Below, in pieces: positions 44,981-53,379 of a DNA stretch of 64,000 nt. The notes beneath the pieces are model-generated. The model was given only the letters and a program-made list of their open reading frames with translations. It did no database searches and was not told the DNA's origin. A program made the translations under genes and the position numbers. Within the stretch, counting starts at the first letter, position 1. The number at the start of each line of letters is the position of its first letter. The stretch is from Pseudomonas sp. P818 (GTDB lineage: Bacteria; Pseudomonadota; Gammaproteobacteria; Pseudomonadales; Pseudomonadaceae): contig NZ_ATKM01000009.1 in assembly GCF_000418555.1 (NCBI RefSeq), positions 1 to 64,000 on the forward strand, in the 5' to 3' direction.

Positions 44981-46890
44981 CCCAATTTCTCATCGACGGC
45001 TTCCCGCTTGGCGGCGAGCGCGTCTACGTCATCGCTGAAGTCGGCAACAATCACAACGGCTCGCTGGAACTGGCGCGGCAACTTGTCGATGCCGCCATCG
45101 AAGCCGGTGCCGATTGCGTCAAGTTCCAGCTGCGCAACCGTGACGCTTTGTATCGTCGCAAGGCCGACGGCTCGCGTGCTGAAGACCTGGGCGTGGAATA
45201 CATTCAGGATCTGCTGGACAAGGTGGAACTCAGCCTCGACGAGCACCGCCAGGTACGCGCCTATTGCGCGCAGACGGGCATTACCTACCTGTGCACCCCC
45301 TGGGATGAGCCCAGTGTCGATGCGTTGGCCGGCTTCGATGTGGCGGCTCTGAAGATCGCCTCGGCGGATCTGTGCAACCCCTACCTGATCGCCAAGGCAG
45401 CCAGCCTGGGCAAGCCGCTGATCCTGTCCACTGGCATGTCCTTCGAGCACGAGATCGTGCGCGCTATCGAGCAGCTCAAGGCGCTCGGTACGCCGTTCGC
45501 GCTGCTGCATTGCAACAGCGCCTATCCGGCGCCCGAGACTGATATCCAGCTCGGTTATCTGCGGCGCTTGCAGGAATTGCACGGCCTGATCGGCTATTCC
45601 GGCCATGAACGTGGCATCGCCATTACCCTGGGTGCGGTGGCGCTGGGCGCCAAGCTGGTGGAGCGCCACATTACTCTGGATCGCGGTATGGAAGGGCCGG
45701 ATCATCTGGCCAGCCTGGAGCCGGGCGAGTTTCGCCAACTGGTCGATGGCATCCGTCAGCTGGAGTTGGCGTTGCCCTGGCAAGGCCCGGGGCGCCATGC
45801 CAGCCAGGGCGAGCTGCTCAACCGCGAGAACCTCGGCAAGAGCGTGATCGCCGCCCGTGACATCGCCGAAGGCACCGTCATGGACGCCTCGATGCTGCGT
45901 ATCGCCAGCCCTGGCCAGGGCCTGCCGCCGTATCGTTTGCCGGAGCTGCTGGGCAAACCGGCGCAGCGCGATATCGCCCTGGGCGATTTTCTTTTCGATA
46001 GTGACCTGAGCGAGCAGGCCCAGGAGCAGCGCTTGGCGTTCGAGCTGCCGATTCGCTGGGGCGTGCCGGTGCGTTATCACGATTTCCTCGATTACCGACG
46101 GCGGATCAGCCCGGATCTGTTCGAGTTCCATCTGTCCTATCGTGACCTCAGCCTCAAGCCGCAGCCGTTTCTCGCCGAGGTCGCCTGTTCGCGCCTGGTG
46201 GTGCATGCGCCGGAGCTGTTCGAGAACAGCGAGCTGCTGGATCTGGCGGCGGACGACCTGGCCTATCGCCAGCGCTCGATCGACAACCTGCAGCGCGTAG
46301 TGGATGCCACGCTACAGATCGGCGAGTTCTTCCCCAATGCCGATGCGCGCCTGATCGTGGCCAACATCGGTGGTTTTTCCGCCGACGAACCGCGTCCGCT
46401 GGCCATGCGCCCGGAGCTCTACGAGCGTTTCCACGACGCCTGCCGTCAGGTGGATTTCGCCGGTACCGAGCTGATTCCGCAGAACATGGCACCGTTCCCC
46501 TGGCACTTCGGCGGTCAGCGCCACCAGAACATCTTCATGATGCCCGATGAGCTGGCCGCCCAAGCGCGCGAGCATGGGCTGCATCTGTGCCTGGATTTGT
46601 CGCACCTGCAGATGACCTGCTTCCACTTCGGCCTCGATTTCCAGCAGGCACTGGCCCTGCTGCTGCCGCATTCGGCGCACCTGCACGTGGCCGATGCCAA
46701 AGGCACCAATGGCGAGGGCGTGCTGATGGGCACCGGCGACATCGACTGGCCGGATACCTGGGCGCGGATTCGCCGGTACCCGCAGGTCAGCTTCATCCCC
46801 GAAGTCTGGCAGGGGCACAAGGATCATGGCGCGGGGTTCTGGTCGGCTTTGCGTTACCTACAATCACTGCGAGGCAGCAGCCATGCATAG
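44977..46890 (+). CDS. NeuB-like PEP-condensing synthase fused to SAF and TIM-barrel isomerase domains
   Basis: A 637-residue, three-part protein. Residues 1-280: NeuB/sialic acid synthase barrel with AEVGNNHNGSLELA, KFQ, LSTGMS, HCNSAYPAP, GYSGHE and HITLDR(G)MEGPDH. Residues 284-340: SAF/antifreeze-like domain (KSVIAARDIAEGT). Residues 360-637: a xylose-isomerase-like TIM barrel (LCLDLSHLQMTCF; LHVADAKGTNGEG). NeuB enzymes condense PEP with a hexosamine; the third domain would act on a sugar phosphate. ATG 44977 overlaps the kinase stop as ATGA; ATG 44959 is the alternative. No CMP-sugar synthetase or NeuC is present in the island. Confidence 0.88.
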   Translation: MTQFLIDGFPLGGERVYVIAEVGNNHNGSLELARQLVDAAIEAGADCVKFQLRNRDALYRRKADGSRAEDLGVEYIQDLLDKVELSLDEHRQVRAYCAQTGITYLCTPWDEPSVDALAGFDVAALKIASADLCNPYLIAKAASLGKPLILSTGMSFEHEIVRAIEQLKALGTPFALLHCNSAYPAPETDIQLGYLRRLQELHGLIGYSGHERGIAITLGAVALGAKLVERHITLDRGMEGPDHLASLEPGEFRQLVDGIRQLELALPWQGPGRHASQGELLNRENLGKSVIAARDIAEGTVMDASMLRIASPGQGLPPYRLPELLGKPAQRDIALGDFLFDSDLSEQAQEQRLAFELPIRWGVPVRYHDFLDYRRRISPDLFEFHLSYRDLSLKPQPFLAEVACSRLVVHAPELFENSELLDLAADDLAYRQRSIDNLQRVVDATLQIGEFFPNADARLIVANIGGFSADEPRPLAMRPELYERFHDACRQVDFAGTELIPQNMAPFPWHFGGQRHQNIFMMPDELAAQAREHGLHLCLDLSHLQMTCFHFGLDFQQALALLLPHSAHLHVADAKGTNGEGVLMGTGDIDWPDTWARIRRYPQVSFIPEVWQGHKDHGAGFWSALRYLQSLRGSSHA

Positions 46891-48079
46891 CGAAACCCTC
46901 ACGCAGCGCCTGGAGGGTCTGCTCGCCGAGCCGCTCGACGCGGTGCGCAAGCGCCAGGAACAAACCCTGGATCGCTTGCTCGGAGGGCTGGATCAGCCAT
47001 TCATTCTGTTCGGTGCCGGCAATCTGGGGCGCAAGGCGTTGGCCGTGCTGCAGGCTATGGGCGTCAAGCCAGAGGCCTTTATCGACAACAACCCCGCGCT
47101 GTGGGGCACGCAGATCGAGCAGGTACCGGTGTTCGCACCCGCTACGTTGGCCCAGCAGTGGCAGGGGCCACTGCCTGGTGTGATCGTGACCATCTGGTGC
47201 GGTGAGGCGACCGACCGTATGGCCGACCGCCTGGGCCCGCTGCAGGCTCTGGGTTTCGAGCGAATCGCTCTGTTCGGCCATCTGGCTTGGCGTTACCCGC
47301 AGAGTTTCCTGCCGCATTACTCCCTGGATTTGCCAGAGCACGTGCTGGCCGATGCTGAGCGCATCCGCACGGCCTTCGGCTTGCTGGCGGATGAAGAATC
47401 GCGACGCCTGTTTGTCGATCATATCGAGTGGCGGCTGTTTCTCGACTACGACTTGCTGCCACCTGCAGCGCCGCAGGCGATCTATTTCGACCGCTATTTC
47501 AGTAACGAATACGCGGATGAGGTGGTGTACGACATAGGCGCCTTCAACGGTGACTCGGTGCTGGGCTATCTGGAAAGTGGCCGGCCCTTCCTTGAGATTC
47601 ACTCGTTCGAGCCTTCGTCGAGCAATTACCAGGCGCTTGTCTCGACCCTGAAGCGCTTGCATGGGCATGGCGCTTTCCACGCCCACCAACTGGCGGTGGG
47701 CGACGCGTGCGGCGAAGTGCTGATCGAAGCTCAGGGCGGCCCTGCGGCGCGTGTGGGCAGCGGAAGTGAACGCGTCACTGTGACCACCCTGGATACGCTC
47801 TGCGAGCGCATCGCGCCGCCCACCTTCATCAAGATCGATATCGAAGGTTTCGAGCCGCAGTGCCTCGAAGGCGGGCGCAAGCTGATCAGCGAACGACAGC
47901 CGCTGATCGCGGTGTGCGTGTACCACGAGCAGAACCATCTGTGGACGATCCTTCTGCAACTGCACGCCTACCAACCTGGCTACCACTTCCGCCTGGGCCC
48001 ACATCTGGCCGAGGGCTGGGATCTGGTGCTCTATGCCGTTCCCGATAGCCGACTTCCCCAGCATTCCGTTGCCGAGTGA
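46883..48079 (+). CDS. FkbM-family methyltransferase with N-terminal Rossmann-like domain
   Basis: A 398-residue protein. The N-terminal 130 residues contain LFGAGNLGRKALAVL and AFIDNNPALWGTQI, a nucleotide-sugar-binding-like Rossmann start also seen in the LicD protein downstream. The C-terminal part is an FkbM methyltransferase: VVYDIGAFNGDSVLGYL (SAM site), IHSFEPSSSNY and FIKIDIEGFEPQCLEGG. FkbM enzymes O-methylate sugars and peptides. It overlaps the fusion gene by 8 bp. Likely role: capping methylation of the flagellin glycan. Confidence 0.85.
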   Translation: MHSETLTQRLEGLLAEPLDAVRKRQEQTLDRLLGGLDQPFILFGAGNLGRKALAVLQAMGVKPEAFIDNNPALWGTQIEQVPVFAPATLAQQWQGPLPGVIVTIWCGEATDRMADRLGPLQALGFERIALFGHLAWRYPQSFLPHYSLDLPEHVLADAERIRTAFGLLADEESRRLFVDHIEWRLFLDYDLLPPAAPQAIYFDRYFSNEYADEVVYDIGAFNGDSVLGYLESGRPFLEIHSFEPSSSNYQALVSTLKRLHGHGAFHAHQLAVGDACGEVLIEAQGGPAARVGSGSERVTVTTLDTLCERIAPPTFIKIDIEGFEPQCLEGGRKLISERQPLIAVCVYHEQNHLWTILLQLHAYQPGYHFRLGPHLAEGWDLVLYAVPDSRLPQHSVAE

Positions 48080-48084
48080 TCCTA

Positions 48085-49875
48085 ATGCGCGTCGCCGATT
48101 ACATCTTCGAATTCATCGCCAACCAGGGCGTCGGGCATGTGTTCTTCCTGCCGGGTGGCGGGGCCATGCACCTCAACAACGCCTTGTTGCGTCAACCACG
48201 GCTGGCTGCCGTCAGCATGCTCCACGAGCAGGGCGCCGCAATTGCCGCTGAAGGCTATGCGCGCACCAGCGGTAAATTCGGTGCCTGCCTGGTGACCTCC
48301 GGCCCGGGTGCAACCAACGCCATTACCGGCCTGGCCGGTGCCTGGTTCGAATCGACGCCGGCGCTGTTCGTTTCCGGCCAGGTCAAGCGTGCCGACCTCA
48401 AGGGCGACAGCGGCCTGCGTCAGCTCGGTACTCAGGAGCTGGATATCGTCAGCGTGGTCACGCCCCTGACAAAACATGCGGTATGCCTGCTCGATCCATT
48501 ACGGGTGCGCTACGAGCTGGAGAAGGCGCTGCACCTGATGCTCAGCGGGCGCAAGGGCCCAGTGTGGCTCGATGTGCCGCTGGATGTGCAGGCCACCGAG
48601 ATCGTGCCTGAGCAGTTGATCGGCTATGCGCCTGAGGCGGACGAACAGCCGTCAGCGCCGGACGAAGCCGCCGTGCTCAGGTTGCTGCAACGCCTGCGCC
48701 AGGCCAAGCGCCCCGTGCTGCTGGTGGGCAACGGCGTGCATGCTGCCGGCGGCGAGGCAGCCATGCGTGAGCTGATCGAGACGCTGGGGCTGCCGACGCT
48801 GACCACCTGGATCGGCGCCGATCTGCTCGATTACGAGCACCCGCTCTACGTCGGCCGCTGCGGCACCGTGGCCCAGCGTGGCGCCAATTTCAGCGTGCAG
48901 AACGCCGATCTGGTCCTGGCCATCGGTTGCCGCATGGACTTTTCCATCACCGGCTTCAACCGCAGCCACTTCGCGCGCCAGGCCGAGATCGTGGTGGTAG
49001 ACATCGATCCGGCGGAAATCGCCAAGTTGGGCGACATGCCCGACGAGCGCTTCGTCTGCGATGCGCGGGTGTTCATGCAGCATCTGCTGGCCGCCAGTGG
49101 TACGCAGGCGCTGGATTGTCAAAACTGGCGGGAGCGCTGTCAGGCCTGGAAGGCTGCCTACCCTGTGGTGCTGCCCGAGTACCGCAAACCCAGCGACTAC
49201 GTGAACACCTACGTCTTTAGCGAAACCCTGTCCGAGGCGATGGCTGAGGGCGACCAGATCATCCCCGGCAGTTCCGGTGCTGCGCTCGATACCTTCTGGC
49301 TGTCGGTGCGCCTCAAGCGTGGTCAGCGCGCGGTGGCGACCGGTGGGCTGGGCTCGATGGGCTATGGCCTGCCGGCGTCCATCGGTGGCTGCCTGGGCAG
49401 CGGCAGCCTACGTACCATCTCGGTGGATGGCGACGGCGGTTTCGTGATGAACATTCAGGAACTGGAGGTGGTGCGCCGCCTGCGCCTGCCGATCAAGTAC
49501 TTCGTACTGAACAACAACGGCTACGCCTCGATCCGCGCCTCGCAAGGCGGCTACTTCAAGCAGACCATCGGCTGCGACCCGGATTCCGGACTGACCCTGC
49601 CGGACATTTCCGCCCTGGCCACGGCCTTCGGCCTGCCGGTGCGCCGCATCGACGGCAAGGCCGATCTGCGTCAGGCCATCGATGAGGCGCTGGCGCTGGA
49701 AGGGCCGGTAGTTTGCGAGGTGATGGTCGAGCCTGACCAGGCCATCGGCCCGCGCATCACCTCGAAGATCGGTCAGAACGGGGTGATGGTGTCCAGCCCG
49801 CTGGAGGATCTGTTCCCCTTCCTGGAGCGCGACGAGTTGCGCGCCAACATGCTGATTCCGCTGGTGGACGATTGA
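48085..49875 (+). CDS. ThDP-dependent acetolactate-synthase-like enzyme
   Basis: A 596-residue thiamine-diphosphate enzyme with the three-domain acetolactate synthase layout. The catalytic Glu48 is in MLHEQGAAIAAEGYAR. The central domain has VLAIGCRMDFSITGF, and the ThDP/Mg site is GDGGFVMNIQELE to NNNGYASIR. As no regulatory subunit is near and the context is sugar genes, valine synthesis is unlikely. YerE, which adds an acetyl unit from pyruvate to CDP-4-keto-3,6-dideoxyglucose in yersiniose synthesis, is a homologous enzyme, and its substrate is made by rfbFGH here. A sugar-lyase role remains possible. The start is ATG 48085. Confidence 0.85.
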   Translation: MRVADYIFEFIANQGVGHVFFLPGGGAMHLNNALLRQPRLAAVSMLHEQGAAIAAEGYARTSGKFGACLVTSGPGATNAITGLAGAWFESTPALFVSGQVKRADLKGDSGLRQLGTQELDIVSVVTPLTKHAVCLLDPLRVRYELEKALHLMLSGRKGPVWLDVPLDVQATEIVPEQLIGYAPEADEQPSAPDEAAVLRLLQRLRQAKRPVLLVGNGVHAAGGEAAMRELIETLGLPTLTTWIGADLLDYEHPLYVGRCGTVAQRGANFSVQNADLVLAIGCRMDFSITGFNRSHFARQAEIVVVDIDPAEIAKLGDMPDERFVCDARVFMQHLLAASGTQALDCQNWRERCQAWKAAYPVVLPEYRKPSDYVNTYVFSETLSEAMAEGDQIIPGSSGAALDTFWLSVRLKRGQRAVATGGLGSMGYGLPASIGGCLGSGSLRTISVDGDGGFVMNIQELEVVRRLRLPIKYFVLNNNGYASIRASQGGYFKQTIGCDPDSGLTLPDISALATAFGLPVRRIDGKADLRQAIDEALALEGPVVCEVMVEPDQAIGPRITSKIGQNGVMVSSPLEDLFPFLERDELRANMLIPLVDD

Positions 49876-50759
49876 TGATGAGCGACTACCTGAGCCAATA
49901 CGCCGACGCCGGCCTCTACACCATGCAGGGCCGTCTGGGGGCACCGGAGGCGGGACGCTTCCAGTCCTTCCCGCGTCAGGGCTGGCGCCTGGAAATCGCT
50001 CGTGCCGCCGAGATCGGCCTGCGCGGCATCGAGTGGATCTACGACCTGTTCGGCGAGGGCGCCAACCCGCTGGAAACGGCGCAAGGGCGCGAGGAACTGC
50101 GTGGGCTGCTTGCCCAACACGGCGTCGCCGTCGTGTCGATCTGCGCCGACTATTTCATGGATCGTCCGCTGCTGCGCTGCAGTCAGGCGGAGAACGCCGA
50201 GCTGCTCGAACGCCTGCAGTGGCTGCTGGGTATCTGCCCGGAGATGAGGGTGGGACGCGTGGTGCTGCCCTTCGTCGACGCCTCGCGTATTCGCGACGAA
50301 AGCGAGCGTGATCAGGTGGTGGCCAACCTGCGCCAGGTGCTGCCGCAAGCCGAGCGCCATGGTGTCGAACTGCACCTGGAGACCGACCTGGCGCCGCAGG
50401 CGTTTCGTGAGCTGCTCGATTTGCTCGATCACCCGTTGGTCAAGGTCAACTACGATGCCGGCAACAGCGCTTCGCTGGGCTATCGCCCGGAGGACGAATT
50501 CGCTGCCTATGGCGCGCGCGTTGGCAGCGTGCACATCAAGGATCGCCGCTTGGGTGCCACGACCGTGCCGTTGGGGCAGGGCGATACCGATTTCCCCAGC
50601 TTGCGCGAGCAATTGATCCAGTACGGCTACCGTGGTGACTTCGTCCTGCAGGTCGCCCGTGGCGAAGCCGGTGACGAGGCGCGCTGGCTCGCCAACATGG
50701 CAGCACTCGCATCCGACTGGCTTCGCGGCACGGCCCTCAACGAGAGAAAGATATCGTGA
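49875..50759 (+). CDS. Sugar phosphate isomerase/epimerase (TIM barrel, AP-endonuclease-2 fold)
   Basis: A 294-residue TIM-barrel protein of the xylose-isomerase-like superfamily. The metal-binding pattern is visible: Glu in HLETDL, Asp in KVNYDAGNSASLG, His in VGSVHIKDR. It is a separate gene from the similar domain fused to the NeuB-like enzyme, so the island has two such folds. The ATG at 49875 overlaps the stop of the ThDP gene, and the end overlaps the next GTG start. The substrate is unknown. Confidence 0.8.
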   Translation: MMSDYLSQYADAGLYTMQGRLGAPEAGRFQSFPRQGWRLEIARAAEIGLRGIEWIYDLFGEGANPLETAQGREELRGLLAQHGVAVVSICADYFMDRPLLRCSQAENAELLERLQWLLGICPEMRVGRVVLPFVDASRIRDESERDQVVANLRQVLPQAERHGVELHLETDLAPQAFRELLDLLDHPLVKVNYDAGNSASLGYRPEDEFAAYGARVGSVHIKDRRLGATTVPLGQGDTDFPSLREQLIQYGYRGDFVLQVARGEAGDEARWLANMAALASDWLRGTALNERKIS

Positions 50760-51811
50760 AGATTCTGTTCTGTGGCCTGGGTGGCATCGGCCAGCGCCAT
50801 TTGCGCAACCTGCGCCAACTGCTCGGTGATGAGCTGCAGGTGCATGCTTACCGCGTGCGCGGCCAACGTATCAAGTTGCGCGATAACCTGACGGTCGACG
50901 AAGGCGCCGACCTCGAACGCGACTATGCGATCAATGTGCATCACGACCTGGCCGAGGCGCTGGCGGAAAAGCCGGCTGCCGCCTTCATCTGCAACCCCAA
51001 CTCGCTGCATGTGCCGGTGGCGCTGGACTGCGTGCGGGCCGGTGTACCAGTGTTCATGGAAAAGCCGCTGGCCAGCGATCTTGCCGGCATCGACCAGTTG
51101 CTGGCCGAGGTGGAGCAGCGCCGCCTGCCGTTCCACGTTGGCTACAACTTTCGCTTCCATCCCGGACTGCAGCGCATCAAGGGCCTGCTCGAAAGCGGTT
51201 TCTTCGGGCGACTGCTTAGCGTGCGTTCGGAGATCGGCGAGTACCTGCCCAACTGGCACCGCTACGAGGACTACCGGCAGATGTACGCCGCGCGTGCCGA
51301 TCAGGGCGGCGGTGTGATTCTGTCGCAGATTCACGAGATGGACCTGATCTACTGGTTCTTCGGCCTGCCACGCAGCATCGTCACCCATGGCGGCCAGCTC
51401 AGCCACCTGGAGATCGACGTCGAAGACACGGCCTCGTCGCTGATGCGCTGCGACGGCGCCATGGGCAGCTTCCCCATCCTGTTGCATCAGGACTACCTGC
51501 AACGCCCGCCGGTACGCTGCTTCAAGATCGTCGGTGATGCCGGCTATGCCGAAATCGACCTGCTGGCCAACCGCTTGCGCGTATATGGCGCCGAGGGCGA
51601 ATTGAGCGAGGAGAACGACTTCCCCGGGTTCGTGCGCAACGACATGTTCCTGGCTCAGGCGCGGCATTTCCTCGATTGCGTGAACGGCTCGGCCACGCCG
51701 CAGGTGAGCCTGCACGATGGCTTGCAAAGCCTGCGCCTGGCATTGGCTGCCTTGCGCTCGCTGAAGGAGGGCAGGGAAGTGGCGTTGAGCGAGGTGAACG
51801 TGCATGGCTAG
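50756..51811 (+). CDS. Gfo/Idh/MocA-family sugar oxidoreductase
   Basis: A 351-residue NAD(P)-dependent oxidoreductase: Rossmann start KILFCGLGGIGQRHLRNLR, the family motif MEKPLASDL with its catalytic-region Lys, and the C-terminal beta-sheet domain (GGVILSQIHEMDLIYWFFG). Such enzymes oxidise or reduce sugar hydroxyl or keto groups. GTG start at 50756 inside the end of the isomerase gene; ends 8 bp inside the SDR gene. The exact sugar step cannot be told from sequence. Confidence 0.85.
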   Translation: MKILFCGLGGIGQRHLRNLRQLLGDELQVHAYRVRGQRIKLRDNLTVDEGADLERDYAINVHHDLAEALAEKPAAAFICNPNSLHVPVALDCVRAGVPVFMEKPLASDLAGIDQLLAEVEQRRLPFHVGYNFRFHPGLQRIKGLLESGFFGRLLSVRSEIGEYLPNWHRYEDYRQMYAARADQGGGVILSQIHEMDLIYWFFGLPRSIVTHGGQLSHLEIDVEDTASSLMRCDGAMGSFPILLHQDYLQRPPVRCFKIVGDAGYAEIDLLANRLRVYGAEGELSEENDFPGFVRNDMFLAQARHFLDCVNGSATPQVSLHDGLQSLRLALAALRSLKEGREVALSEVNVHG

Positions 51812-52634
51812 CGTGGACAGTCTGTTTCGTCTGGACGGCCGCGTGGCCGTCATCACCGGTGGCGCGGGCCTGCTGGGTTATCAGCATGCCGCGACCATCG
51901 CCGGGCTTGGCGGCATTCCTGTACTGCTGGACATCAACGGCGAAGCCCTGGCCGCCAATGCCGCCAGGCTGGCGGAGGAAACCGGCTGCCAGGCGCCGAC
52001 CCGGGTGGCTGACATCACCGACCTGCAGGCGCTTGAGGTGATCGGGCAGCAATTGTTGGCCGAGCATGGCCGGGTGGACATTCTTATCAACAACGCCGCG
52101 CGCAACCCCAAGGTGGAGAGCGCCGGCGACAAGGATTTCTCCCGTCTGGAGCATTTTCCCTGGGAACAATGGCAACTCGACCTGAACGTCGGCCTCGGCG
52201 GCGCATTCAACTGCGCCAAGGTGTTCGGCGCGCAGATGGCGCGGCAGGGGCGTGGGGTGATCGTCAATATCGCCTCCGACCTGGGCGTCATTGCGCCGGA
52301 TCAGCGCCTGTACCGGGTCGAAGGGCGTGAGGCCGAACAGCAGCCGGTCAAGCCGGTGACCTACTCGGTGGTCAAGCATGGCCTGATCGGCCTGACCAAG
52401 TACCTGGCCACCTACTGGTGCGAACAGGGCGTGCGCTGCAATGCGCTCTCGCCCGGTGGTGTCTATGCCGGGCAGAACGATGTGTTCGTCAGCAAGCTGA
52501 CGCAACTCATCCCGCTAGGCCGTATGGCCGAGGCCGACGAGTACCGGGGCGCCATCGCCTTCCTCTGCTCGGATGCTTCGGCCTACATGAACGGCGCCAA
52601 TCTGGTGATGGATGGAGGGCGCAGCACATGGTGA
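51804..52634 (+). CDS. Short-chain dehydrogenase/reductase, PtmA-like
   Basis: A 276-residue classical SDR: TGGAGLLG (cofactor), NNAARNP (NNAG-type), the YSVVKHGL active site (YxxxK, about residue 184) and a C-terminal MNGANLVMDGGRS. The sequence style resembles PtmA of Campylobacter flagellin modification, where related genes act in nonulosonate synthesis. Together with the Gfo/Idh enzyme and two TIM barrels it makes a block of sugar-shaping genes. It overlaps the oxidoreductase by 8 bp and is the last gene of the overlapping series: the next start is 64 bp away. Confidence 0.85.
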   Translation: MASVDSLFRLDGRVAVITGGAGLLGYQHAATIAGLGGIPVLLDINGEALAANAARLAEETGCQAPTRVADITDLQALEVIGQQLLAEHGRVDILINNAARNPKVESAGDKDFSRLEHFPWEQWQLDLNVGLGGAFNCAKVFGAQMARQGRGVIVNIASDLGVIAPDQRLYRVEGREAEQQPVKPVTYSVVKHGLIGLTKYLATYWCEQGVRCNALSPGGVYAGQNDVFVSKLTQLIPLGRMAEADEYRGAIAFLCSDASAYMNGANLVMDGGRSTW

Positions 52635-52697
52635 CCGGACATTCGAGAATCGGGGCCGAGCAATTGGCATCGGCCGGTAATTGTGATGGAGGTGCCC

Positions 52698-53357
52698 ATG
52701 GCAACTGATGATCGTCTGGGCTACTGGGATACGTTCTATGGTCGCTCGAGTCTGCCTCTGCCGTCATTGCCTTCGCAATTTGCTGCCTTCGCGCTGGGTG
52801 AAATGTTCGTGCTGAGTGTCGAAGACAAGATCGATGGAGTGATCGAGTTTGGCTGTGGTAATGGCCGTGATAGCCACTTTTTCTCGGCCTACGGTTTTGA
52901 TCTGTTGGCGCTCGACGCCTCTGCCGAGGCCATCGAGTTGTGCCGTTCTTTAAGTCGTCACCCTCAGGCCCGCTTCGAGCAGTGCCGGGCTACCCAGGCA
53001 CGTGAGCAGATCGAAGGTTTTCTCATTGGCAAGCAACGCGTGGCCGTTTATGCGCGTTTCTTCCTCCATGCGATCCGCGAGGAGGAGCAGAACGATTTCC
53101 TTACCCTGCTGGGGGCGCTTCTGCCTGCCGGGTGCCTGCTGTTTCTGGAGTACCGTACGGTGGCCGATGCCGAGCAGGAAAAGGTCTTCGGCGACGGTCA
53201 CTACCGACGTTATCTCGACCATCGCGCTACTCTGGCCGGTATCGAGGCCTCCGGCTTTTCCGTGCTCTACGAGATCGAGGGGCACGGTTTGGCCAAGTAC
53301 CGTGACGAAGACGCTAAAGTCGGGCGTTGCGTGGCCATGAAGCAAACCGCCCGCTAA
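52698..53357 (+). CDS. Class I SAM-dependent methyltransferase
   Basis: A 219-residue methyltransferase with motif I FGCGNGRDSHFF, motif II LLALDASAEAI, and an ARFFLHAIREEEQ segment typical of methyltransferases found beside LicD-type genes. The start ATG 52698 has a GGAGG-like site. The target is unknown: it could methylate the glycan or a headgroup added by LicD. Base composition starts to fall here compared with the genes before. Confidence 0.8.
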   Translation: MATDDRLGYWDTFYGRSSLPLPSLPSQFAAFALGEMFVLSVEDKIDGVIEFGCGNGRDSHFFSAYGFDLLALDASAEAIELCRSLSRHPQARFEQCRATQAREQIEGFLIGKQRVAVYARFFLHAIREEEQNDFLTLLGALLPAGCLLFLEYRTVADAEQEKVFGDGHYRRYLDHRATLAGIEASGFSVLYEIEGHGLAKYRDEDAKVGRCVAMKQTAR

Positions 53358-53379
53358 GGGGCGTATGAGGAATGATGAA

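Noticed and set aside
48085..49875. Annotation as acetolactate synthase for valine/isoleucine synthesis
   Set aside because: No small regulatory subunit or ilv genes nearby, and the gene overlaps or abuts sugar-modifying genes on both sides.
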